From positions 1 to 7,999 of the forward strand of contig CALGOL010000093.1 in assembly GCA_937960755.1 (NCBI GenBank): 7,999 bases of DNA, written 5' to 3'. Positions within the stretch are counted from its first letter, which is position 1, and every line of letters starts with the position of its first letter. The DNA is from an uncultured Azospirillum sp. (GTDB lineage: Bacteria > Pseudomonadota > Alphaproteobacteria > Azospirillales > Azospirillaceae). Below are positions 1-5,053 of the stretch, in pieces. The position numbers and the translations under genes were made by a program. The notes under the pieces are model-generated. The model worked only from the letters and a program-made list of their open reading frames with translations. It was not told the DNA's origin and made no database searches.

Positions 1-12
1 CTCTTCCGATCT
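1..12. other. Residual Illumina sequencing adapter at the contig end
   Basis: The first 12 bases, CTCTTCCGATCT, match the 3' end of the common Illumina TruSeq adapter exactly. A coding frame for a ClC protein begins immediately afterwards. This is best read as untrimmed adapter rather than genomic DNA. It also means that the first gene is truncated by the end of the assembly, not by a biological event. Confidence 0.93.
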
Positions 13-765
13 GTGGAAGGCAACGTGCGCCGGCCGCTGGACGAGAACAGCCTGGCCGGCGGCGACATCGCCGGGCTGCTGCGCTTCCAGAATAGCGACC
101 TCGTGCACGCGCGCAACCTGGTCGGCCAGATGGCCGCCGCGGTGGCCGGCGCGCCGTTGGCGGCGATTTTGATGGTGTTTGAGCTGTTGGGCGACTTCAA
201 AGTGACGGTGGCGGTGATGTCGGGCGCCGCCACCGCCTTCGTCGTCACGCAAAGCGCGCTGGGGCTAAGCTACTACAGTTGGCAACACAAACGCCGCGGC
301 GTACAGATCGAAGGCGGTCGGGCGCGGCGTCGGCTGAAGACGCGCAAAGTTTCCGAAGTGATGGCGGTGCATTTCCAAATCGTGCCGGAGGAAATGAACC
401 TCGCCAATCTGAAGCAGATTTTGCACTTGTTGCCGGCCGGCTCGCGCATGTTCGTCGTGGCGCCGGGCGACCGTTTCGTCGGCACGGTGTCGATGGAGGA
501 CATCAAAGACGTGGCGTTCGATCCGCTGGTCTATGAAGAAGGCATCGAAGCCGGGCATGTCGCCCGGACATATCCCGAATTTCTGCCGGAAGACGCCTCG
601 CTGGAGGAGGCGTTGGCGGCTATGGAGCGCTGGAGCGTCGATTCGCTGCCGGTGGTCAGCGACCTTATCACCTGTCAGGTGGCGGGCATGCTGGACCGCA
701 ACGCCGTGCTTGCGGCTTACAATAAGGCGCTATTGGAGGCGGAGGCGGAAAATCGCGGTCGCTGA
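13..765 (+). CDS. ClC-family chloride channel/antiporter, C-terminal part with CBS pair (5' truncated)
   Basis: This is the 3' end of a ClC-type voltage-gated chloride channel or H+/Cl- antiporter of the inner membrane. Counting from base 13, residues 36-62 (LVGQMAAAVAGAPLAA, then a VFELLGDF segment) match the conserved ClC helix region usually seen as GMAA..RAPL..I..VFE.TGDY. A hydrophobic stretch runs to about residue 88, followed by a basic linker. A cytoplasmic CBS pair follows at about 111-170 (starting RKVSEVM, ending GTVSMEDIKD) and 183-240 (SLPVVSD, ending in AYNKALLE). CBS pairs in ClC proteins usually sense adenine nucleotides or ionic state. The GTG at 13 is probably not the true start, because the upstream membrane domain, including the selectivity-filter motifs, is missing at the contig edge. 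Residues 1-35 are polar and do not look like the expected ClC sequence. The family call is firm from residue 36 onward. Confidence 0.88.
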   Translation: MEGNVRRPLDENSLAGGDIAGLLRFQNSDLVHARNLVGQMAAAVAGAPLAAILMVFELLGDFKVTVAVMSGAATAFVVTQSALGLSYYSWQHKRRGVQIEGGRARRRLKTRKVSEVMAVHFQIVPEEMNLANLKQILHLLPAGSRMFVVAPGDRFVGTVSMEDIKDVAFDPLVYEEGIEAGHVARTYPEFLPEDASLEEALAAMERWSVDSLPVVSDLITCQVAGMLDRNAVLAAYNKALLEAEAENRGR

Positions 766-873
766 ACACAATTGCGCCGGCGCCGTATTGCCTGTTTCGC
801 ATCGCGGCGGGGAAAGCTAACATCCTCCCGAATTCGCACCTGTCCCTAACCGGCGTTCTATCACTGGCGTTCC
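766..873. other. Spacer between the ClC gene and nadE
   Basis: This 108-bp gap holds a 10-bp palindrome GCGCCGGCGC at 774-783 just after the ClC stop, and a 7-bp direct repeat GGCGTTC at 852-858 and 866-872 immediately before the nadE ATG. No clear Shine-Dalgarno sequence, -35/-10 pair or T-tailed terminator is visible, so the nadE promoter and ribosome-binding signals cannot be placed. Confidence 0.4.
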
Positions 874-2535
874 ATGACCGATCAGCTCTCCATCGCGCTC
901 GCCCAGCTTAACCCCACCGTCGGCGATTTGCCCGGCAACGCGCGCCGCATTCTCGCCGCCCGCGCCGAAGCCGCCGCCAAGGGCGTCGACCTTGTGGTCT
1001 GCCCGGAATTGAGCGTGTCGGGCTATCCGCCGGAAGATCTGGTGCTGAAGCCGTTCTTTCTAGACAAAGCGGCCGCTGCGGTGGCGGAACTGGCGGACGC
1101 TACGGCTGACGGCGGCCCGGCCCTGCTGGTGGGCGCGCCGTGGCGCCAGGATGGCGCGGTCTATAACGCCGCGCTGCTGCTGGACGGCGGCAAGGTGGCG
1201 GCGGTGCGTCTCAAGCACGACCTGCCCAATTACGGCGTATTTGATGAAAAGCGGGTGTTCGTTCCTGGGCCGTTGCCGGGGCCGGTGAATTTCCGCGGCG
1301 TCCGCTTGGGCGTGATGATCTGCGAGGACATGTGGACCCCCGACGTCGCCGAAACCTTGGCCGAATCCGGCGCGGAAATCTTGGTTTCGCCCAACGGCAG
1401 CCCGTTTGAGACCGGCAAACTCGACCGCCGGCTGAACTTGGCGACGCAGCGGGTGGTGGAGACCGGCTTGCCGCTGATTTACGTCAATCAAGTCGGCGGC
1501 CAAGACGAATTGGTGTTCGACGGCGCCTCTTTCGCCTTGGGGGCCGACCGCACGCTGGCGGCGCAGGCTCCCGCTTTCGCGGAAAGCCTGCTGGTCACCC
1601 GCTGGAGCCGCGACGGCGACGGCTGGACTTGCGCCGAAGGGGCGCACTACCCGCCGCCCGACGAATTGGGGGCGATTTATCAGGCGCTGATCCTGGGCTT
1701 GCGCGATTACGTCAACAAGAACCGCTTCCCCGGCGTCATCCTCGGCCTGTCGGGCGGCATCGATTCGGCCTTGTCGGCGGCGGTGGCGGTGGACGCGCTG
1801 GGCGCCGACCGCGTGCATGGGGTGATGATGCCGTCGCCCTACACCTCCCGCGACAGTTTGGAGGATGCGGCGGAAAGCGCCGAGTTGCTGGGCTGCCGCA
1901 TCGACACCATTCCGATCATCCCGGCGATGGAGGCGTTTTCATCCATGCTGGCCCCGGCCTTCGCCGGCCGCGACCCGGACATCACGGAAGAAAACCTGCA
2001 ATCCCGCGCCAGAGGCGTGGTGCTGATGGCCTTGTCCAACAAGTTCGGCGCCATGGTGCTGTCGACCGGCAACAAGTCGGAAGTGTCGGTCGGCTACGCC
2101 ACCTTGTACGGCGACATGTGCGGCGGCTATTCGGTGTTGAAGGACGTTTACAAGACCACCGTTTACGCGCTGTCGCGCTGGCGCAACGATAATTTGCCCG
2201 ACGGCGCCCGCGGCCCCGCCGGCCGCATCGTGCCGGAACGGGTGCTGACCAAGGCGCCGACCGCTGAACTGAAGCCCGACCAGACCGACCAAGACAGCCT
2301 GCCGCCCTATGACGAGTTGGACGACATCTTGCGTTGTCTGGTGGAGGAGGAAATGGGCGTGCCCGACATCGTCGCCCGCGGTCATGCGCCCTCAACGGTG
2401 GATAAGGTGTGGCGGCTTCTGCATGTGGCGGAATACAAGCGCCGGCAGGCCTGCCCAGGGGTGAAGATCACCAGCCGGCTGTTCGGCCGCGACCGCCGCT
2501 ATCCCATCACCAACGGCTTCACACATGCGGTTTGA
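874..2535 (+). CDS. nadE: Glutamine-dependent NAD+ synthetase
   Basis: This 553-aa cytoplasmic enzyme performs the last step of NAD+ synthesis: ATP-dependent amidation of nicotinic acid adenine dinucleotide with ammonia taken from glutamine. The N-terminal half (about 1-265) is a nitrilase-type glutaminase with the expected triad: E45 in CPELSVSGY, K114 in RLKHDLPNYG and C150 in MICEDMW. The C-terminal synthetase carries the ATP-pyrophosphatase loop LSGGIDSAL (S293-S298) and the conserved STGNKSE (397-403). A substrate-binding region, starting LKPDQTDQDSLPPYD at 466-480, follows. The length is normal for the two-domain form. The ATG start is chosen because MTDQLSIALAQLNPTVGD is the usual start of the family, although no good Shine-Dalgarno sequence precedes it. 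The gene looks intact and functional. Its two flanking genes share the strand but have no obvious metabolic link. Confidence 0.97.
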   Translation: MTDQLSIALAQLNPTVGDLPGNARRILAARAEAAAKGVDLVVCPELSVSGYPPEDLVLKPFFLDKAAAAVAELADATADGGPALLVGAPWRQDGAVYNAALLLDGGKVAAVRLKHDLPNYGVFDEKRVFVPGPLPGPVNFRGVRLGVMICEDMWTPDVAETLAESGAEILVSPNGSPFETGKLDRRLNLATQRVVETGLPLIYVNQVGGQDELVFDGASFALGADRTLAAQAPAFAESLLVTRWSRDGDGWTCAEGAHYPPPDELGAIYQALILGLRDYVNKNRFPGVILGLSGGIDSALSAAVAVDALGADRVHGVMMPSPYTSRDSLEDAAESAELLGCRIDTIPIIPAMEAFSSMLAPAFAGRDPDITEENLQSRARGVVLMALSNKFGAMVLSTGNKSEVSVGYATLYGDMCGGYSVLKDVYKTTVYALSRWRNDNLPDGARGPAGRIVPERVLTKAPTAELKPDQTDQDSLPPYDELDDILRCLVEEEMGVPDIVARGHAPSTVDKVWRLLHVAEYKRRQACPGVKITSRLFGRDRRYPITNGFTHAV

Positions 2536-2641
2536 TTTCCGCAATGCGCATCGCTAAATAAGGGAAATTAATTTCCTGTTGAGCTGAATAGGATAATATG
2601 TCCATACTTCTTATGGATTTATATTCTAATGGCGGCGTGCG
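2536..2641 (+). promoter_or_regulatory. AT-rich regulatory region before the protease gene: palindrome, -10-like box, short hairpin
   Basis: This spacer is clearly AT-rich (about 38% GC over 2581-2640) against GC-rich neighbours. It holds a perfect 14-bp palindrome GGAAATTAATTTCC at 2563-2576. A -10-like GATAAT lies at 2592-2597, and an inverted repeat TCCATA-cttct-TATGGA lies at 2601-2617. A -35 box at the usual spacing would fall inside the palindrome and is a poor match (TTAATT at 2568-2573). The arrangement suggests a promoter for the protease gene with an operator over its -35 region. A run of T after a GC-rich stem is absent, so it is not a convincing terminator for nadE. The palindromes are seen directly; the regulatory role is inferred. 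Confidence 0.4.
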
Positions 2642-3643
2642 ATGCGGATCGAATCGGCACAGGAAATAAAACAAAAAATTTTAGAAATGAGCGAAAGCGC
2701 CGCTGTCTTGCAATTTGGCGCGGCCCGCTCGTTTCAACGCGGCGGCGGGGCTGCGCCCCTGCCGCAAAGCATCGCGGTCGGGATTAGTTTCACGCCGGAA
2801 CATCAGTACCGACCGGCGCTTCGGCTTGGAAACGAAGCTGATTTGGAAACGGCGCTGGCGAAATTCGCCTTTCAAATAGCGCGTGGGGAAGTCGACTTGC
2901 GCGTCGTGGGCGCCGTTCGTCAGCAGATGCCCTGGAAGCGCCAACGTCAGCGGCCGCCGATGATCGGCTGTTCGATAAGCCATATCGACGGCACGGCGGG
3001 GACGCTTGGTTGCTTTGTAAGGGATCGGGCGACCGAGGAAGTGCTGGCGCTGTCCAACAATCACGTCATCATGCGCAACGACTTAGCGGCGGTCGGCGAT
3101 CCCATTCTACAGCCCGGACCGATAGACGGCGGCGTCGCCCCCGGCGCCCTGGTGGGCAGGGCGTTGCGCGCGGTGAGGCTTGACGCCCAGCCCGGCGCCG
3201 TCAATTGGGTTGACGCCGCGTTGGGGCGCTTCGACGCCGGATCGACGCTGGACAGGGCTGACAAGTCGTTGCTGCAGGGATTGGGGCGTCTTGCCGCTAC
3301 GGCGCCGGCCATGGCGCAGCCCGGAGACCGGGTCGCTAAGCTTGGCCGCACCACCGGCGTCACCTGGGGAACGGTGGTGTCGGCGGATATTGATCGATTG
3401 CAGGTCGCCAGCGCATTCGATCCGCGCATGTTCCGCTTTGACAACCAGATTGAGATTGAAGGCGACAATGGTCAACCCTTCAGCCGTGGCGGCGATAGCG
3501 GATCATTGGTGGTGAACGAACGGTTCGAGCCGGTGGGCTTGATTTTTTGCGGTTCGGAAGCCGGCGGGGATGGCGCAGGCCTGTCTTACGCGAATCATAT
3601 AGGGCAGGTGCTGGACGATCTGGCCGTCGACATTGTAGCATAA
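2642..3643 (+). CDS. Trypsin-like (chymotrypsin-fold, S1-type) serine protease, probably cytoplasmic
   Basis: This 333-aa protein has a readable serine-protease triad: H141 in ALSNNHVI, D191 in NWVDAALGRF and S286 in GGDSGSLVV. A TLGCFVRD strand (121-128) precedes the His, and GDPILQPGP (152-160) plus KLGRTTGVTWG (233-243) are typical of the bacterial trypsin-like group related to plant NAL1-type proteases. There is no signal peptide or membrane segment, so it is expected to act inside the cell. Before the catalytic domain come a short helix-prone stretch (1-25) and a module at about 43-95 that ends VVGAVRQQ. No substrate can be named. The first 60 bases of the gene are AT-rich, unlike the body, and no good Shine-Dalgarno sequence precedes the ATG, so the exact start is less certain than the gene. 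It is probably co-transcribed with the small gene 4 bp downstream. Related proteases are reported near conflict or defence genes, but such a role here is speculation. Confidence 0.88.
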   Translation: MRIESAQEIKQKILEMSESAAVLQFGAARSFQRGGGAAPLPQSIAVGISFTPEHQYRPALRLGNEADLETALAKFAFQIARGEVDLRVVGAVRQQMPWKRQRQRPPMIGCSISHIDGTAGTLGCFVRDRATEEVLALSNNHVIMRNDLAAVGDPILQPGPIDGGVAPGALVGRALRAVRLDAQPGAVNWVDAALGRFDAGSTLDRADKSLLQGLGRLAATAPAMAQPGDRVAKLGRTTGVTWGTVVSADIDRLQVASAFDPRMFRFDNQIEIEGDNGQPFSRGGDSGSLVVNERFEPVGLIFCGSEAGGDGAGLSYANHIGQVLDDLAVDIVA

Positions 3644-3647
3644 GCCA

Positions 3648-3893
3648 ATGTTTGCGACTCTAGACATGGCGCAACGCGCTAAACCTCTGGCGGCTGAAGC
3701 GTTCAGCCGCTTCGGGGAGGTTGTAGGCGTGGGCGTCGTGCGGGTCGGCGACGGCTATGGCGTTAAAGTCAACTTCCGCCGTTCGCCGTCAGCCGGGGCT
3801 AATCTGCCGACGGACGTGGACGGCGTGCCGGTCAGCGTCTCCGTCGTTGGAATCGTCCGTCAGCAGGCGGCCAAATGCGCCCCGGCTTCGTGA
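3648..3893 (+). CDS. Small protein resembling the N-terminal module of the upstream trypsin-like protease
   Basis: This 81-aa protein has no signal peptide or membrane segment. Residues 25-73 run from VVGVGVVRVGDGYGVKVNF through DVDGVPVSVSVVGIVRQQ. This is a beta-rich pattern like the short domain found N-terminal to the catalytic part of many bacterial trypsin-like proteases (G-V-G...K/R-V-x-V/F...P..hDGVPV.V..VG.h). The upstream protease has a counterpart ending VVGAVRQQ (88-95), against VVGIVRQQ here (66-73). It starts 4 bp after the protease stop with no clear Shine-Dalgarno sequence, so translational coupling is likely. An inhibitor, chaperone or targeting partner of the protease is a reasonable guess but is not shown. 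A perfect 9-bp inverted repeat lies in its 5' part. It is short, but tight spacing, normal codon use and the shared motif support a real gene. Confidence 0.75.
   Translation: MFATLDMAQRAKPLAAEAFSRFGEVVGVGVVRVGDGYGVKVNFRRSPSAGANLPTDVDGVPVSVSVVGIVRQQAAKCAPAS
3690..3710. repeat. Perfect 9-bp inverted repeat inside the small gene
   Basis: GCGGCTGAA and TTCAGCCGC flank a 3-base GCG spacer, giving a compact GC-rich hairpin in mRNA or a dyad in DNA. It lies about 40 bases into the small gene and is not followed by a T-run, so it is not a standard terminator. Coding constraints on the AAEAFSR segment could also produce it by chance. Confidence 0.5.
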
Positions 3894-3902
3894 TCGTCGA
3901 CC

Positions 3903-4337
3903 TCACATAATCTCGGTCAGGCAATCCATGGTTTTACACTGGCCTTCCACCGCCGCAACTTCGGCGCCGACGAAATCGCGCATCGACACCACCCCGATCA
4001 CTTCGCCGCTTTGCAGCACCGGCAGGTGACGCAGGCCGTTCAAGTGCATCATGCGCAAGGCGTCGGCCACTGTGGCCTCCGGCCCGATGGTCAACGGCGT
4101 CGGCGACATCACCTGCGCCAGAGGCGTCTTTTCCGGGTCGAGGCCCTCCGCCACCACCCGCGACGTCAAATCGCGTTCGGTGAAGATGCCGACAATATGC
4201 GCGTCGCCATCGGTGACCACCACCGACGCGACATGTTCGGCGGTCATGCGGCGGGCCGCCTCCCGCACGCCGGCCATTGCGGGCAAAGCGACGATGCGAT
4301 GGCCTTCAATAACTTCGGAAACGCTGCGGTGCGGCAT
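3903..4337 (-). CDS. Two-CBS-domain protein
   Basis: This cytoplasmic 144-aa protein is made almost entirely of a CBS pair (Bateman module). CBS1 spans about 7-63, with VASVVVTDGDAHIVGIFTERDL, in which the glycine after IV and the TERD turn are typical. CBS2 spans about 73-124 and starts with QVMSPTPLTIGPEATV, continuing to GLRHLPVL and GVVSMRDFVG. Such proteins bind adenine nucleotides or related ligands and act as energy or redox sensors, but the ligand cannot be read from sequence. The open frame extends upstream to an ATG at 4388. I choose the ATG at 4337 because AGAAGGA lies 9 bases upstream of it and the family usually starts just before the first CBS domain. The gene is convergent with the small gene ending at 3893, with only 9 bp between stops, so any transcriptional interference would be mutual. 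Confidence 0.9.
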   Translation of the reverse strand: MPHRSVSEVIEGHRIVALPAMAGVREAARRMTAEHVASVVVTDGDAHIVGIFTERDLTSRVVAEGLDPEKTPLAQVMSPTPLTIGPEATVADALRMMHLNGLRHLPVLQSGEVIGVVSMRDFVGAEVAAVEGQCKTMDCLTEIM

Positions 4338-4393
4338 GACGTCAAATCCTTCTGTTGAAAAAGGCGACGTTGCTGGACAGTCTAACAAATTAA

Positions 4394-4409
4394 CAGCGGT
4401 GCGCCGCTG
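4394..4409 (-). terminator. Possible weak intrinsic terminator or dyad (minus strand)
   Basis: On the minus strand CAGCGG-cgca-CCGCTG forms a perfect 6-bp GC-rich stem with a 4-base loop, followed by TTAATTTGTT. The tail is T-rich but interrupted, so termination would be weak. It would separate the doubtful ORF ending at 4441 from the CBS gene. It could instead be an operator for the CBS gene, which begins 57 bp further along the minus strand. Confidence 0.25.
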
Positions 4410-4440
4410 AGATCACCAAAGCCGTCAAGGCGTCGCTTTT

Positions 4441-4755
4441 TTAGCGTTTAACCAGAAGTTCATAATAGTAATTTTTGCTTGTTTGCGCATGTCGCGATAC
4501 GACGCAGGGGATACATGCCGGGCATTCATCCGCGGCATGCGACATTTCGTCCTTCCATCGGTCGACGTGGTGTTCACCGGTAGCGGCAAGTTTGCTTAAT
4601 AAAAAATCAACTTTGTTGGTTAAAGCTAATGATCCGAGTCCGGCGCGGCGTTGTCGCAACCTACGGGACTCGTAGTAGGAGAGCGTGGCGACGATGTCCT
4701 GGTTGTCAAAATTGACCGGCGGCGGATCAAAGACGACGGCGATCGTCGGCGGCAA
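4441..4755 (-). CDS. Doubtful small ORF with a CxxCxxC motif, lower GC
   Basis: This is an open frame of 104 aa that I do not recognise. Its C-terminal half looks protein-like, with LTNKVDFLLSKLAATGEHH followed by a CPACIPC segment (C78, C81, C84) that could be a metal or redox motif. It uses AT-rich codons such as TTA and AAA, unlike the neighbours, and the region is near 49% GC. Against it: the ATG start lies inside the 5' end of the oppositely oriented PilZ-like gene, there is no Shine-Dalgarno sequence, and no family match comes to mind. The true start could be an alternative codon further in. It may be a real small transferred gene, a gene remnant, or chance. The rest of the 4338-4693 gap holds only the weak dyad at 4394-4409 and the PilZ-like gene's Shine-Dalgarno sequence. 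Confidence 0.3.
   Translation of the reverse strand: MPPTIAVVFDPPPVNFDNQDIVATLSYYESRRLRQRRAGLGSLALTNKVDFLLSKLAATGEHHVDRWKDEMSHAADECPACIPCVVSRHAQTSKNYYYELLVKR
4677..4681 (+). promoter_or_regulatory. Shine-Dalgarno AGGAG for the PilZ-like gene
   Basis: AGGAG lies 3 bases before an in-frame GTG (4685) and 12 bases before an in-frame ATG (4694). Neither spacing is ideal. The ATG is preferred because a 3-base spacing is too short for efficient initiation and MSWLSKLTGGG is a natural N-terminus. Confidence 0.5.
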
Positions 4756-5053
4756 GGAAATTCCTCGCCCAAGCGCGCCGCCAAAAATCGTCGTCGATCA
4801 TCACGAATACACCCCGGAAGAGTTCATTATCGGCTCGTTCCGGGTTCGCCCCTACGACGGCGATTTGATCGCCAAGCAACAGTTTGATTTCCGCATCGTC
4901 TTCGCCTTGGGTGAAGATCAAGTCGATTTCATCTGCCGCGGGCTGGTGATTAAGTCGGATGCCCAAGCCGGTCTGGTGGCGCGCTATTCGCGGCCGCAGC
5001 CGTTTTACGAACGCAAGCTGATCGATTACCTGCGGGCTTGGAAGGGCGTTTAA
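4694..5053 (+). CDS. Small PilZ-like conserved protein
   Basis: This cytoplasmic protein is 119 aa from the ATG, or 122 aa from a GTG at 4685. After a flexible Gly/Ser/Pro-rich N-terminus (about 1-32), the core from 38 to 110 (EYTPEEFIIGSFRVRPYDGD, then FDFRIVF, VDFICRGLVIKSD, AGLVARYSRP, YERKLIDYL) has the alternating strand pattern and terminal helix of PilZ-like barrel proteins in alphaproteobacteria. The classical c-di-GMP-binding motif RxxxR with D/NxSxxG is not evident, so it may be a non-binding PilZ relative, and the family call is tentative. It is convergent with the GGDEF-EAL gene, whose stop overlaps its own by 4 bp. That neighbour is consistent with a c-di-GMP signalling context but does not prove one. 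That it is a real gene is well supported by codon pattern and composition. Confidence 0.72.
   Translation: MSWLSKLTGGGSKTTAIVGGKEIPRPSAPPKIVVDHHEYTPEEFIIGSFRVRPYDGDLIAKQQFDFRIVFALGEDQVDFICRGLVIKSDAQAGLVARYSRPQPFYERKLIDYLRAWKGV

Noticed and set aside
1060..1818. 252-aa minus-strand open frame
   Set aside because: It is antisense to the nitrilase and synthetase domains of nadE; composition is shadow-like.
1629..2192. 187-aa plus-strand frame within nadE
   Set aside because: It is an out-of-frame shadow of the NAD synthetase domain, Arg/Gly-rich with no domain.
4338..4388. 17-residue N-terminal extension of the CBS protein
   Set aside because: The Shine-Dalgarno AGAAGGA for the ATG at 4337 lies inside this stretch, and the extension is not part of the CBS fold.
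4418..4442. Possible plus-strand terminator (AAAGCC...GGC...GCTTTTTT)
   Set aside because: The stem is short and interrupted, and no plus-strand gene ends just upstream, so the T-run alone is not enough.
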